A stretch of DNA of 58,246 nucleotides from Lapidilactobacillus mulanensis (GTDB taxonomy: Bacteria; Bacillota; Bacilli; Lactobacillales; Lactobacillaceae), in contig NZ_RHOW01000012.1 of assembly GCF_003946215.1 (NCBI RefSeq), positions 1-58,246 on the forward strand, written 5' to 3'. How positions within the stretch are numbered: position 1 is the first letter of the stretch; each line of letters starts with the position of its first letter. Below are positions 1-9,147 of the stretch, piece after piece. A program made the translations under genes and the position numbers. The notes below the pieces were generated by a model, which was given only the letters and a program-made list of their open reading frames with translations, was not told where the DNA came from and ran no database searches.

Positions 1-59
1 AAAAACTCCTTCCTAAGTGTACAAGCTTTGATTATTTGCTTGTCTACTTAAGTAGGAGT
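1..59 (-). terminator. prsA terminator
   Basis: On the minus strand the transcript leaving prsA can form a long stem. Arms AGGAGT (54-59) and ACTCCT (5-10) close a longer imperfect pairing that includes ACTTAAGT and GCTTG/CAAGC. A U-run (complement of AAAAA, 1-5) follows. This fits a Rho-independent terminator about 40 bases past the prsA stop. Confidence 0.7.
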
Positions 60-98
60 ATAGCCACGCCTAAGCGTTTTGCTTTTTAAAAGTCTCAA

Positions 99-1007
99 TT
101 AGTTTGAGCTGCTTGATGAACTTGTGTAGCTAGAAAGAACATCCTTCAAATCGCTATCTTTAATATCAACGTTAGCTTTCTTGATGACCTTAGCCAAAAC
201 TTTTTGCATAACAGTTGAATCAGATAACCATGTATTGTAGATACGCGTCTTCAATGCAGCAGTATGATCAGATTGTTTGCCCTTACCAGGGTTCTTGATC
301 ATCCGGATCACTTGATAACCATCACTCGTCTTAACAGGAGCTTTCGTATATTCGCCAGTCTTCAGTTTGAAGGCAGCGGTCTTGAAATCAGAGTTAAGAG
401 AAGTATCCGTATCATCAAAGGTTGTACCTAATTTGCCTTGATTGTCTTTCGTCGTTGTATCGGTTGACTTTTCTTTGGCAACTTTACCAAAGTTTGCTGT
501 GGTATTTTCGGCAGCATCTAATTCTTTGATAACTGCTTCGCCTTCAGCCTTAGTCTTAGTCAAAATATATTGTACTTCAACTTTTGGTTCGTAAGTTTTC
601 CACTGTGCGGCTAACTTCTTCGCAGTGATCTTCTTGCTATCCTTCAAAGCTGCTTCAGTCAGCATGTTAGTTCTGATGTTGTCTTTCAACTGGCTAGCAG
701 TCAGACTATTGCTTGCAAGGACAGATGAGAAGTTAGAGCCGTATTCTTTCTTGAATGTATTAAATTCTTTAGTGACTTTAGACTTAGCAACTTTACTGCC
801 ATATTGATCTTCCAAGGCTTTGGTGATGATCATTGTTTGCAAGGTTGATTGGCCAGAAGTCGACTTCTTCATTTCCTTGTAGTATTCGTCTTGGGTGATC
901 TTGCCGCCCTTCATGGAAACAACAGTTTTACTGCTGCAACCTGCTAACGTTACAACTGCAACCAAGCTGGCTGCTGCAAGGACAAGCTTTTTCATAGAGT
1001 TCTTCAT
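99..1007 (-). CDS. prsA: PrsA-type foldase lipoprotein (parvulin peptidyl-prolyl isomerase)
   Basis: Membrane-anchored extracytoplasmic foldase that helps secreted proteins fold after Sec export. Residues 1-24 form a lipoprotein signal peptide: basic start, a hydrophobic stretch, then lipobox LAGC with the lipidated Cys at about 24. A parvulin-type PPIase domain lies at about 140-240 (NQGKLGTTF and DGYQVIRM blocks), between the N- and C-terminal chaperone helices. A Ser-rich tail ends the protein. At 302 residues the length fits PrsA. I prefer the ATG at 1007; a TTG three codons upstream would also be in frame. It is monocistronic, with its own terminator downstream. The family assignment is firm; its client proteins cannot be read from the sequence. 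Confidence 0.93.
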   Translation of the reverse strand: MKNSMKKLVLAAASLVAVVTLAGCSSKTVVSMKGGKITQDEYYKEMKKSTSGQSTLQTMIITKALEDQYGSKVAKSKVTKEFNTFKKEYGSNFSSVLASNSLTASQLKDNIRTNMLTEAALKDSKKITAKKLAAQWKTYEPKVEVQYILTKTKAEGEAVIKELDAAENTTANFGKVAKEKSTDTTTKDNQGKLGTTFDDTDTSLNSDFKTAAFKLKTGEYTKAPVKTSDGYQVIRMIKNPGKGKQSDHTAALKTRIYNTWLSDSTVMQKVLAKVIKKANVDIKDSDLKDVLSSYTSSSSSSN

Positions 1008-1193
1008 TATATCCAATCCACATCCTATTAGTTTTTCTACATGACTTAACCTTAGTAATATAACACATTTTATTAATAAATAAAACGCTCACGGGAAATT
1101 TAACAGAACCTTCACGACTTGCCAGTTAAATATTCATACTTAAAACACGAATAAGTCGCAAATGCATAAAAATTAATTTTTTGAGTTTCCAGA

Positions 1194-1514
1194 TCATTCC
1201 TGAAACTTATCTGTCATTGATTTGATCCGGTTCAGGCGTGGTTCTGTATCAATTTGAAATTCGGTGAGATCGTGTTGAATTGAACTGACCGTTGGCTTCA
1301 AGGTAAGTTCGATTTCGTTTTTGAGATTTTTAAGTGCTTTTTGGAACTCTTTGACATTCTTGGCGGCACTCTTGGTTTCAGAGGTTAAATCGTTGACGTA
1401 GTTATTGACCTCGTGTTGCCGTTGCGGACCGGTTTTTTTACTAGTCAAGAATACATAAGCTGTTCCTAACACCGCGCCTAAAAGTAACCCATGTCCAAAT
1501 GTATGTTTACTCAT
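1194..1514 (-). CDS. YtxH-domain small membrane protein
   Basis: Protein of 106 residues. It has an N-terminal glycine/alanine-rich membrane segment (about residues 7-24), a basic patch (SKKTGPQR), and then a long amphipathic, probably coiled-coil, helix. This is the YtxH-like layout; the function of the family is poorly known, with a link to general or envelope stress. The start ATG follows GGAGG at a rather long spacing of 11 bases. It begins only 3 bases after the HIT gene stop on the same strand, so the two are probably co-transcribed from the promoter upstream of the HIT gene. Confidence 0.75.
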   Translation of the reverse strand: MSKHTFGHGLLLGAVLGTAYVFLTSKKTGPQRQHEVNNYVNDLTSETKSAAKNVKEFQKALKNLKNEIELTLKPTVSSIQHDLTEFQIDTEPRLNRIKSMTDKFQE

Positions 1515-1517
1515 TAA

Positions 1518-1949
1518 TTAATTGACCTCCAATTGTTGCTTGATTTTAGCACCGATCGCTTGTAATTGTGCTGTCGTATATTGGTTCGTGTGATCACCGA
1601 AGTGAATGCTGAAATCATCGGCGTCGGAATAGCGGGGGATGAAATGAATATGGGAATGCAGCACGGATTGATAAGCAACTGCACCATTATTATTGCAGAT
1701 ATTCAAACCCTTCATCTCTGGAAATGCCGCGCGTAACCCACGTGCGATCATCGGTACGTGATCGAAGACACGCGTCGCCAAATCGGTATCGTAGTCGAAG
1801 ATATCTTGAACGTGCTGCTTAGGCACTAACAGCGTGTGTCCTGGCGTGGTCTGCGAAATATCGAGAAACGCCAGCACATCATCATCTTCGAAAACTTTAA
1901 TACTCGGAATATCACCCTTAATTATTTTACAAAAAACACAATCATCCAT
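1518..1949 (-). CDS. hit: HIT family nucleotide-binding hydrolase
   Basis: Small cytoplasmic histidine-triad protein of 143 residues. It acts on purine nucleotide conjugates such as AMP-lysine or AMP-NH2, or on dinucleoside polyphosphates. The N-terminal CVFCKI motif (two Cys that often bind zinc) and the catalytic triad HSHIHFIPR near residues 95-105 are intact. The ATG at 1949 is preferred because GAGGG lies 6 bases upstream; an in-frame TTG at 1964 lacks a proper ribosome binding site. It is divergent from ecsA, a pairing often seen in Lactobacillales and Bacillus. The exact physiological substrate is unknown. Confidence 0.92.
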   Translation of the reverse strand: MDDCVFCKIIKGDIPSIKVFEDDDVLAFLDISQTTPGHTLLVPKQHVQDIFDYDTDLATRVFDHVPMIARGLRAAFPEMKGLNICNNNGAVAYQSVLHSHIHFIPRYSDADDFSIHFGDHTNQYTTAQLQAIGAKIKQQLEVN

Positions 1950-1998
1950 TAAATTCACCCTCAATTGTTATACTCATACTAGTGCGATCCATGTTATC

Positions 1999-2027
1999 AT
2001 TATACAATGAAATGGTATTGTAAACAA
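1999..2027 (-). promoter_or_regulatory. Predicted sigma-A promoter of the HIT gene
   Basis: Read on the minus strand, TTGTTT (2022-2027) and TATAAT (1999-2004) are separated by 17 bases. This is a good vegetative promoter about 50 bases upstream of the HIT start codon. Confidence 0.6.
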
Positions 2028-2172
2028 AAACGAAATCATGAGTGACACGGATGATGATAAATCAGGCTTGCTAGCCAAAAAAACTCGTCGAAAATTTCAA
2101 AGCGAGTTTGAAATGACTAGCGCCGATCACAACTCCGAAATGTTCACGGTCCGTCACTCGAAAGGATTGCTC

Positions 2173-2907
2173 ATGTTAAAAGTTGAAAATCTAACTGGTG
2201 GTTATCAACACCTGAAAATTTTAGACAACGTTAGTTTCGAAGTTGCCGATGGCGAAGTCGTGGGTCTGATCGGCTTGAACGGCGCCGGGAAATCGACGAC
2301 GATCAAACATATTCTAGGACTATTGCGCCCGCAAAGTGGCACGATCGCGTTAAATGATCAGAACTTGACCCAAGATGCGATTCATTATCGCCAACAAATT
2401 GCCTTCGTTCCTGAAACACCGATTTTATATCCAGAATTGACCTTGAAAGAACATTTAGAGCTAACGATCATGGCCTATCAATTAGATGCGGCTGTCGCGT
2501 GGGAAAAAGCCAATGAGTTGCTCGAGATTTTTCGACTCGATCAGATGCTGGACTGGTTTCCGATTCATTTTTCAAAGGGGATGCAGCAAAAAGTGATGAT
2601 CGTCAATGCCTTTATGACCGAGGCTGATTTGCTGATCATCGACGAGCCGTTTACCGGACTGGATCCATTAGCCGTTCATAATTTGCTGGATTTGATCGCG
2701 GCCAAGAAGGCAGAAAATAAGTCTATTTTGATGACAACCCATGTTTTGGCAACCGCACAAGCGCAAGCGGACCGCTTTATTCTGTTGAATCACGGTCAAG
2801 TGCGCGCACAAGGAACCGTGGCGGAGTTGGCCTCGCAATTTGGCGTTGAGCCACAAAACATTGATCAAATCTATTTGCAGATGGCGAGGGAGAATGGCGA
2901 TGCATAA
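2173..2907 (+). CDS. ecsA: ABC transporter ATP-binding protein EcsA
   Basis: ATPase of the EcsAB exporter, which in Bacillus influences secretion, regulated intramembrane proteolysis and competence. Walker A (GLNGAGKST) is at residues 34-42. The signature region is FSKGMQQKV rather than LSGGQ, as is usual for EcsA, and Walker B with the catalytic Glu is LLIIDEP. The preferred ATG has AAAGGA six bases upstream and gives 244 residues, matching the family. The frame stays open for another 45 codons upstream, to an ATG at 2038 without a ribosome binding site; that extension has no counterpart I recognise. The stop overlaps the start of ecsB, so translation is probably coupled. Confidence 0.93.
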   Translation: MLKVENLTGGYQHLKILDNVSFEVADGEVVGLIGLNGAGKSTTIKHILGLLRPQSGTIALNDQNLTQDAIHYRQQIAFVPETPILYPELTLKEHLELTIMAYQLDAAVAWEKANELLEIFRLDQMLDWFPIHFSKGMQQKVMIVNAFMTEADLLIIDEPFTGLDPLAVHNLLDLIAAKKAENKSILMTTHVLATAQAQADRFILLNHGQVRAQGTVAELASQFGVEPQNIDQIYLQMARENGDA

Positions 2908-4132
2908 GTTTGATGATTTATGGCCGACTCGCCGACGTCGCCATCTGCTTAAGCAAAGTAAATATTTACAGTATGTCTTTAATGACCATTTGATGATCGC
3001 CCTGATTTTTCTAGGTGGCGCACTTGCTTACTGGTATAGCCAAAGACTGGCACTGATCAAGCAGCCGGTTTGGTGGGGACCGTTAGTTTTAGTGCCAATG
3101 TTATTATTAAGCTTGTCGGTCGGTCACTTGGCCACCTTATTGCGACCGGCGGATCAAATCTTTCTGTTGCCGGCGGAGCATCAATTGCGGAAATACTTCG
3201 ATCACGCACGCGTTTATAGTTTAGCCATTCCCTTCGTGGCGATCATTGCCATTGTCGGTATTCTGACACCTTTTGCATTGCGAGCCACGCGTATCGATTG
3301 GCTGAATTGGCTGTTCATCTTGATCAGTCTATTGCGGTTAAAAGATGTTCATTTATCTTTGCAGTTGGCAGAATTATATGATTTTGATCCTCAATTCAAA
3401 CAAAGATGGACCGGCCTCTTTTGGCTATTTTCAATGATCGGTATTTTGATCGGTGTCTATGGACTTGGCTGGCTGTTTGCGATATTGACACTGGGTCTGA
3501 CAATTCTCGGGCAATCACAACTGTACAAATTACTTCCTGCGCGACGATTGCTCTGGCAAACCGCCATCGATAAAGAAAGCCAACGTCAATCCGTGATCGA
3601 TCGGTTCTATAATTTGTTCGTCGATATTCCCGGCATCAGCGGGAAAATTCGCCGACGCCAATGGTTGGATCCACTCTTGCACCAATTTGCCGGAACGAAA
3701 TCGGCAGCCTATCAATATTTATACAGCCGTGCTTTGTTAAGACGGACAGAATATGGCAATATTTGGCTTCGCTTTTGCTTAGTGGGCGTTTTATTGATTT
3801 TTGTGATCAACCAACCGCTTATTTTATTGATCATTGTTTTATTGTTCCTATTTTTGACGGGCTATCAACTTTTGCCCCTCTATCATCACTTCGATCACAA
3901 CGCGTTGACTTCGATTTATCCGATCGACCATCACCAACAACAACGCTCATTTCTAAAATTGATGCGTCGGGTTTTATTGATCGAGTGGTTCGTGGATGCA
4001 ATCGCGCTAGTGATCAGCTTCCGCGCGCAATTGTGGAGTTGGATAATCATTGCGGCCGGGTTGGCGGTTGTTTTGATTTTTGCACAATTATATTTACCAT
4101 TTAGACTGAAGAAGAAACAGAAGGGAAACTAA
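2900..4132 (+). CDS. ecsB: ABC transporter permease EcsB
   Basis: Integral membrane partner of EcsA, 410 residues. It has paired hydrophobic segments: near residues 32-50 and 58-80, then about 120-165, then 185-220, and a C-terminal set near 300-345 and 370-400. A basic cytoplasmic N-terminus (PTRRRRH) is typical. The ATG at 2900 sits 9 bases after GAGGG; the ATG at 2894 is a possible alternative. The gene overlaps ecsA by 8 bases and runs 2 bases short of trmB, so the three genes form one transcription unit. The transported substrate of Ecs is not established. Confidence 0.9.
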   Translation: MHKFDDLWPTRRRRHLLKQSKYLQYVFNDHLMIALIFLGGALAYWYSQRLALIKQPVWWGPLVLVPMLLLSLSVGHLATLLRPADQIFLLPAEHQLRKYFDHARVYSLAIPFVAIIAIVGILTPFALRATRIDWLNWLFILISLLRLKDVHLSLQLAELYDFDPQFKQRWTGLFWLFSMIGILIGVYGLGWLFAILTLGLTILGQSQLYKLLPARRLLWQTAIDKESQRQSVIDRFYNLFVDIPGISGKIRRRQWLDPLLHQFAGTKSAAYQYLYSRALLRRTEYGNIWLRFCLVGVLLIFVINQPLILLIIVLLFLFLTGYQLLPLYHHFDHNALTSIYPIDHHQQQRSFLKLMRRVLLIEWFVDAIALVISFRAQLWSWIIIAAGLAVVLIFAQLYLPFRLKKKQKGN

Positions 4133-4134
4133 AA

Positions 4135-4797
4135 ATGCGTTTACGAAATAAACCGTGGGCACCAGAATTGATCGCGGCTCATCCAGAATTGATTGCGACG
4201 GCGGAAACGAGCGACTTGGCTGGCAAATGGGCGCAGCGTTTTGCCGATCCAAAATTGCCAGTCGAACTCGAAATCGGTTCGGGCAAGGGCCAATTTATTA
4301 TCGGCATGGCGCAAGCCCATCCTGAAATCAACTATATTGCGATGGAATTGCAGACACCGGCGATCGGCATGATCTTGAAAAAACAGCTCGAATTACAGTT
4401 GCCGAATTTACAATTATTTTTAGGCGATGGCGCCGATTTGACCGACTTCTTTGCAACAAATGAAATTCAGAATCTGTATTTGAACTTCTCGGATCCCTGG
4501 CCGAAAACCAAACACGCGAAACGTCGCTTAACTTATCGAACGTTTCTCAATCAATATCATGCGGTTTTACCGGCTGATGGGCAGCTCCGTTTCAAAACGG
4601 ATAATCAGGGCTTGTTCGAATATTCATTGATCAGCTTGAATGCCAATCAGTGGCAGTTCGATTTTATCTCGCTGGACTTACATCAAAGTGAGCGCCAAGA
4701 AATAAATATTGAAACGGAATATGAGCAGAAGTTTGCAGCAAAAGGGCAAGTGATCTACGCGCTAGACGCACATTATCGAACAGAGACAACTTCATAG
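4135..4797 (+). CDS. trmB: tRNA (guanine-N7-)-methyltransferase
   Basis: Makes m7G46 in the variable loop of tRNAs using S-adenosylmethionine. Visible are the SAM-binding glycine motif [11 protein letters not shown] near residues 42-52 and the family-specific [16 protein letters not shown] block near residues 120-136. The C-terminal TEYEQKF helix is also present. The length of 220 residues is normal. It follows ecsB after 2 bases; ecsAB-trmB linkage is common in lactic acid bacteria without an obvious functional reason. Confidence 0.97.
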   Translation: MRLRNKPWAPELIAAHPELIATAETSDLAGKWAQRFADPKLPVELEIGSGKGQFIIGMAQAHPEINYIAMELQTPAIGMILKKQLELQLPNLQLFLGDGADLTDFFATNEIQNLYLNFSDPWPKTKHAKRRLTYRTFLNQYHAVLPADGQLRFKTDNQGLFEYSLISLNANQWQFDFISLDLHQSERQEINIETEYEQKFAAKGQVIYALDAHYRTETTS

Positions 4798-4848
4798 GCG
4801 AATGATCGATGTGCTGTAAACGGGTAGGTTACTTTTTGGGGTGAAATA

Positions 4849-6039
4849 TTGAAACAGAAAAAGAAATATCAGTTGGAACTGCCACCTGACGTGGTGACCA
4901 GTCTGCATTTAGAACATGATGCGGCTGTGGAATTAACGGTTAAGGGTGAAGCGGCAACGATTCGGGCGATCGATCCCAACAAAGATAAGATTCAGCGGCA
5001 ACTCGAATTGTGGGCCGGGATTCCTGCCGTCATTGCGACGATCGTGTTTTGGGCAGTTGCCACTTTTCGAAATGTCAAGCAAGTGCCGATCAGTGGGGAA
5101 TATTCGATTGCGAGTTGGCTGATCATCGCCAATATTTTCGTTGGCACGATTATTTTTACCACTTTTTTTGTAAAAAGTCGGCGCGCCAATAGTAGTGCGG
5201 CTTCCAATCGCATTTATTGGCGAAACTTTCCAGTGATCGTCATGGCCTTTCTGTTGATTCTGGGCTTGGCGTTGCTGGGGATCTCGTGGCTCATGGGGCA
5301 GGTTTTCGTGGGTGTTTCGTTTGATCTCGTCACTTCTAGTTTTATCTTTTTGATTTTTGCCTTCGTGATCAATTATGCGATGGCTTTGGCCGCAATCAAT
5401 ATTGATTCGTCGATGCTGACCACCTTGTTCACAGTGACAATTGTTAGTGGGGTGATCATTTCGATGATCGATAACGGCCGCGATCGTTGGTGGCAACATA
5501 ATCTGAGTTTTCTCGGCACAGATTTAGCCAAGAACAGCTGGCAATTTAACTTTACGTTGGTTTTCTCCGCGCTGATCATGGTCGCATTAATCGATTATCT
5601 CTTTGTTTCCCTACAAGAGACCGTGCCTCGCACCTGGAAAATTAATTTGTTGCGCGCGTTATTGACGGCAACCGCCATCGATTTAGGTGCAGTCGGGGTT
5701 TTCCCGAACAACGCGAACTTCCACGTTTTGCATGATCGCTTGGCTTTCTTGCTGGTGGATTTAATGATCATCTTGATTGTGGGGATCAGGTGGTTGTTGC
5801 CACAAGTTTCCAAGGAGTTTTTATTGGCGTCATACATTTTAGGCGCATCTTTGGTTGCCTGCGAAATCGCCTTTCAATTTGTGGGTTATCTATCACTGAC
5901 CGCCTTTGAAATTATCAGCTTCGTGGTGGCGTTCGGTTGGGTGATCTTGCTCTTTCAAAAAATCCGCAACTTAACCGATGGGGTGCAATTTGTGGTGAAG
6001 GTGCCGATCAAAGTTAAAAGAGTCCCGTATGAAAAATAA
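4849..6039 (+). CDS. DUF998-like multi-pass membrane protein with AbrB-like N-terminus
   Basis: Protein of 396 residues with two parts. Residues 1-40 (YQLELPPDVVTSL, then AAVELTVKGEAATIRA) look like the strand-turn-strand of an AbrB/MazE swapped-hairpin domain. From about residue 55 on there are eight or so hydrophobic segments. The motif GAVGVFPNN followed by HVLHD resembles the signature of DUF998 membrane proteins. It starts with TTG (GGGGTG 6 bases upstream); no ATG is available nearby. It sits alone between trmB and a strong bidirectional terminator. The function is unknown. The AbrB-like reading rests on pattern only, and the segment could be a simple cytoplasmic lead. Confidence 0.65.
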   Translation: MKQKKKYQLELPPDVVTSLHLEHDAAVELTVKGEAATIRAIDPNKDKIQRQLELWAGIPAVIATIVFWAVATFRNVKQVPISGEYSIASWLIIANIFVGTIIFTTFFVKSRRANSSAASNRIYWRNFPVIVMAFLLILGLALLGISWLMGQVFVGVSFDLVTSSFIFLIFAFVINYAMALAAINIDSSMLTTLFTVTIVSGVIISMIDNGRDRWWQHNLSFLGTDLAKNSWQFNFTLVFSALIMVALIDYLFVSLQETVPRTWKINLLRALLTATAIDLGAVGVFPNNANFHVLHDRLAFLLVDLMIILIVGIRWLLPQVSKEFLLASYILGASLVACEIAFQFVGYLSLTAFEIISFVVAFGWVILLFQKIRNLTDGVQFVVKVPIKVKRVPYEK

Positions 6040-6082
6040 AGAACCGCTTGATTGCATCATCTGCAATCAAACGGTTCTTTTT
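6038..6082. terminator. Bidirectional terminator between convergent genes
   Basis: Near-perfect 19-base arms (AAAGAACCGcTTGATTGCA, 6038-6056, and its complement at 6062-6080) around a 5-base loop, with A/T runs on both sides. It serves the DUF998-like gene and the convergent small gene. Confidence 0.9.
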
Positions 6083-6092
6083 GATCAGTTGG

Positions 6093-6425
6093 TTATTTGA
6101 TCTTTTCGAGTTCTAATAATTCTTTCGTGCGTGCATCAAACATAAATTGATACTGAATGAGTTCGTTGTTTTCTTCGCGCGTAATACCACCGACGAAGAC
6201 AATATGATGTTCGTTCTGATATGAAGTCAATCTTGGGGATGATTCGATCCATGAGCCGTCAATTGGGCCTTCATGAAGAAATAATTTCTTGATTTCGGCC
6301 AGGAGTTCATCTGGCAAGCGTTTCATATAGCGATGCCAGCAAAACGCGCTAGTCAGCCCAATCGTTAAACCCTGAATAAATCCGTAAGAAGCATATTTAA
6401 TAATCTTTTTGGTTGTGTCATCCAT
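6093..6425 (-). CDS. Uncharacterised single-pass membrane protein
   Basis: Not recognised. It has 110 residues with one hydrophobic segment (about residues 9-28, YGFIQGLTIGLTSAFCW) followed by a charged, probably exposed, C-terminal domain. That domain ends in a strand-rich block with EHHIVFVGGITREENNELIQYQF. The pattern resembles the small beta-domain of some PepSY or DUF families, but I would not assign one. The ATG at 6425 is chosen because GGAGG lies 8 bases upstream; an ATG five codons earlier would overlap that site. It is monocistronic and divergent from the thioredoxin-like gene. Confidence 0.7.
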   Translation of the reverse strand: MDDTTKKIIKYASYGFIQGLTIGLTSAFCWHRYMKRLPDELLAEIKKLFLHEGPIDGSWIESSPRLTSYQNEHHIVFVGGITREENNELIQYQFMFDARTKELLELEKIK

Positions 6426-6596
6426 GGTATGATCCTCCATTACCCAATGTTAAAAACTATTCTCCTTTAGAATACGCTGTTTTGACCAGATGAGCAACCA
6501 ATGTGCCACTTTATATGGGAAAGTTAAAGAAGTTCGGTCACAATAGGCACCCTAAAATTAAAATTTAAAGCTAGCTATTTTTTTTAAATCAATTGG

Positions 6597-6625
6597 TTGA
6601 CCCTTACTAAAAGATAGCCTATTAT
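6597..6625 (+). promoter_or_regulatory. Predicted promoter of ytpP
   Basis: TTGACC (6597-6602), a 17-base spacer, then TATTAT (6620-6625), about 27 bases before the thioredoxin-like start codon. It is a close match to the vegetative consensus. Confidence 0.65.
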
Positions 6626-6651
6626 AGTGGTTATGACTGGAGGTTACGCAC

Positions 6652-6981
6652 ATGAAACAATTAGACGAATTAGAAAAGAAAGATTTAGCCAGCATTACCG
6701 CTAAAGATAAAACAATGTTATTCTTCACAGCAACTTGGTGTGGTGATTGCCGCTTTATCAAGCCACAAATGCCAACGATCGATGCAGAATACCCTGACAT
6801 TAATTTTGTCGAAGTGGATCGCGATAAATTCATGAGTTTGGCTCAAGAGCTGGGCATCATGGGAATTCCTAGCTTTGTCGCTTACCAGGATGGCGAAGAA
6901 GTTGGCCGTTTTGTCAATGGTGATCGTAAGACGAAGCAAGAGATTGAAAATTTCATTAATAATTTAGCTTTCGCAAAGTAA
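6652..6981 (+). CDS. ytpP: Thioredoxin-like protein YtpP
   Basis: Cytoplasmic thioredoxin-fold protein of 109 residues. The active site is WCGDC (near residues 28-32) instead of the WCGPC of TrxA, and the cis-proline loop is present as GIMGIPSFV. The CGDC centre and the position next to ytpR and murC match Bacillus YtpP rather than the main thioredoxin. It probably reduces disulfides or participates in bacillithiol- or oxidative-stress-related redox reactions. A GGAGG site lies 8 bases before the ATG, and a hairpin terminator follows the gene, so it is largely monocistronic. Confidence 0.88.
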   Translation: MKQLDELEKKDLASITAKDKTMLFFTATWCGDCRFIKPQMPTIDAEYPDINFVEVDRDKFMSLAQELGIMGIPSFVAYQDGEEVGRFVNGDRKTKQEIENFINNLAFAK

Positions 6982-7017
6982 TACTTTAAAAATGAATTGA
7001 ACTATCATACAATATAA

Positions 7018-7076
7018 AGCGTGCGTGTCTAGCCTAACGAGAAAATCGTTTCTAGACAGGGCATGCTTATTTTTTT
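7018..7076 (+). terminator. ytpP terminator
   Basis: Imperfect stem with GTCTAG/CTAGAC and GC(G/A)TGC pairing with GCATGC, ending in a run of T (7069-7076). Partial read-through into ytpR is possible. Confidence 0.65.
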
Positions 7077-7125
7077 GAATGGTTAATGAAAATAATGAAA
7101 ATTAATAAAAAAGGAAGTTTTTCGA

Positions 7126-7761
7126 TTGCTGATTTCAAGCTACAATCCGACAGCTTTAGGCGATGTCTTGATGATGATCACCGGGCAGGCAACCAATGCT
7201 GAACAAGAAGTTGAGCTTAAGGGTGACGTTGCCAGAATATATCGTACCAGCGATCAACAGTTGGTTGGCGTCAATTTACTGAATGCCAACAATTACGTCG
7301 ACAACTTGACGGGAAACGGCCAAATCTTTCTTGATGATCAACAAGTTGAACAAGTGAATCAAGCTTTGAAAACAAATGGCTTTTCAGATCGATTGCAGGC
7401 AGATCACGAACCTAAATTTGTGGTTGGTTTAGTCGAAACCTTGGTTGCACATCCGGACTCAGATCATTTGCACATTGCCCAAGTTGACCTTGGCCAGGAA
7501 AAGCTGCAGATCGTTTGTGGTGCGCCGAATGTTGGCGTCGGTCAAAAAGTAGTCGTCGCTAAAGTTGGCGCCATGATGCCAGATGGCAAACTGATTTGGC
7601 CAGGAAAATTACGTGGGGTCGAAAGTTTCGGAATGATTTGTAGTGCGCGTGAGCTTGGTTTGTCCGGCGCACCGCAACGTCATGGAATTCTTGTTTTAGA
7701 CGCCACGAGTGAAGTTGGCGTCGCGTTCGATTTTGATCAAGATTATTCGCGTAATTATTAA
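7126..7761 (+). CDS. ytpR: YtpR family tRNA-binding domain protein
   Basis: Protein of 211 residues whose C-terminal two thirds (about 98-205) is an EMAP/OB-fold tRNA-binding domain. Blocks HPDSDHLHIAQVDLG, VCGAPNVGVGQKV and LRGVESFGMICSARELGL are the same set found in the N-terminal domain of PheT, seen again in this window near 38.4 kb. The N-terminal part is specific to YtpR. It is thought to bind tRNA or act in trans on tRNA-related processes; its role is not settled. It starts with TTG, with AAGGAAG 8 bases upstream. It lies 31 bases before murC. Confidence 0.9.
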   Translation: MLISSYNPTALGDVLMMITGQATNAEQEVELKGDVARIYRTSDQQLVGVNLLNANNYVDNLTGNGQIFLDDQQVEQVNQALKTNGFSDRLQADHEPKFVVGLVETLVAHPDSDHLHIAQVDLGQEKLQIVCGAPNVGVGQKVVVAKVGAMMPDGKLIWPGKLRGVESFGMICSARELGLSGAPQRHGILVLDATSEVGVAFDFDQDYSRNY

Positions 7762-7792
7762 GCGCTAGAAATTAGATTTTGGAGATAATACA

Positions 7793-9109
7793 ATGACAAT
7801 TGAAAATAAAAAAGTTTATTTTATTGGGATCAAAGGTTCAGGGATGAGCGCACTCGCGTTGATTTTAAACGATCTTGGTTATGAAGTTGCGGGTTCTGAC
7901 ATCGATGAGTTCACATTCACCCAGACACCATTGAAGCAGGCTGGAATTCCCATGTATTCGTTTAGTGCCGACAATGTTAAACCAGGTTGGACTTATATCA
8001 AGGGCAATGCTTTTCCAGAAAATCATCCGGAAATCGTTGCTGCAAAAGCACAAGGCGATCAGGTGGTCAGCTATCCCGATTTCCTCGGTGAATTGTTGAA
8101 GGGTTACACGAGTATTGGCGTTTCTGGTACACACGGAAAAACGAGTACGACTGGGTTGTTGGCTCACGTTTTGAGTGGTGTCGCTAAAACCTCTTATTTG
8201 ATCGGTGATGGCACTGGTAAAGGTGTCATGGATGCTAAATTCTTCGTTTATGAAGCTGACGAATATCGTCGTCATTTCTTAGCCTATTATCCAGATTATA
8301 CGATCATGACTAACGTTGATTTCGATCACCCCGATTATTATCAAGATTTGAATGACGTTGTGACCGCATTTCAGTCAGAAGCCAATCAGACGAAAAAAGG
8401 AATTTTTGCGTGGGGTGACGATCCTAACTTGCGCGATCTGAAGGCAAGCGTGCCGGTTTATTACTACGGGTTCAAAGATAGCGACGATTTCCAAGCCATT
8501 AATATTAAGCGGACGGACAAAGGCTCTGTGTTTGACGTTCAGCACGATGGGAAAAACTTAGGTCATTTTGAGATCCATTTATTTGGCCAACATAATATTT
8601 TAAACAGTCTGGCTGTTATTGGCATTAGTTATTTGGAAGGCTTGTCGATGGCTGAGGTCACTGCCGAGTTATTGACTTTCAAAGGCGTCAAGCGCCGTTT
8701 CAGCGAGACAGATATTAAACAATACACAATTATCGATGATTATGCACACCATCCTTCTGAAATTAAGGCAACGATCGATGCTGCCCGTCAGAAATATCCT
8801 GATAAAAAAATTGTGGCGGTTTTCCAACCCCATACTTATTCACGGACCAAGGCCTTGTTGCCTGGTTTCGTAAAGAGTTTAAATTTGGCGGATGAAGTTT
8901 ATTTAACGGAAATCTTCGGATCCGTGCGTGAACACCAAGGTGATATTTCTAGTGCTGATTTAGGCGCTCAGATCAGCCATGGTGGGTCCGTGATTCATCT
9001 AGATGAAATGGACCGGCTATTGAATGAAAGTGGCTCAGTGATCGTTTTTATGGGCGCAGGCGACATTCAAAAGTATGAGGACGCATTTAAAAAGTTAATT
9101 CAAGATTAA
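7793..9109 (+). CDS. murC: UDP-N-acetylmuramate--L-alanine ligase
   Basis: Adds L-Ala to UDP-MurNAc with ATP, the first step of the peptidoglycan stem peptide. The Rossmann-like N-terminal domain opens with [12 protein letters not shown] (about 12-23). The ATP P-loop [11 protein letters not shown] is near 108-118, the central Mur-ligase domain carries [10 protein letters not shown], and the C-terminal domain has [14 protein letters not shown] and FQPHTYSRT. At 438 residues it is normal and apparently intact. GGAG lies upstream of the ATG. A terminator follows at once, and then a noncoding repeat. Confidence 0.97.
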   Translation: MTIENKKVYFIGIKGSGMSALALILNDLGYEVAGSDIDEFTFTQTPLKQAGIPMYSFSADNVKPGWTYIKGNAFPENHPEIVAAKAQGDQVVSYPDFLGELLKGYTSIGVSGTHGKTSTTGLLAHVLSGVAKTSYLIGDGTGKGVMDAKFFVYEADEYRRHFLAYYPDYTIMTNVDFDHPDYYQDLNDVVTAFQSEANQTKKGIFAWGDDPNLRDLKASVPVYYYGFKDSDDFQAINIKRTDKGSVFDVQHDGKNLGHFEIHLFGQHNILNSLAVIGISYLEGLSMAEVTAELLTFKGVKRRFSETDIKQYTIIDDYAHHPSEIKATIDAARQKYPDKKIVAVFQPHTYSRTKALLPGFVKSLNLADEVYLTEIFGSVREHQGDISSADLGAQISHGGSVIHLDEMDRLLNESGSVIVFMGAGDIQKYEDAFKKLIQD

Positions 9110-9111
9110 TG

Positions 9112-9147
9112 AGAGAGACTGGCGATGTATTTTGTCAGTCTCTTTTG
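9112..9147 (+). terminator. murC terminator
   Basis: AGAGACTG and CAGTCTCT arms around a 13-base loop, followed by TTTT. It ends where the dispersed repeat begins. Confidence 0.8.

Noticed and set aside
3661-4104. 147-codon frame inside ecsB
   Set aside because: Shadow in another frame of a well-supported membrane protein.
4933-5499. 188-codon minus-strand frame opposite the DUF998-like gene
   Set aside because: Low-complexity His/Asn/Arg-rich translation typical of an antisense shadow; no ribosome binding site or family signs.
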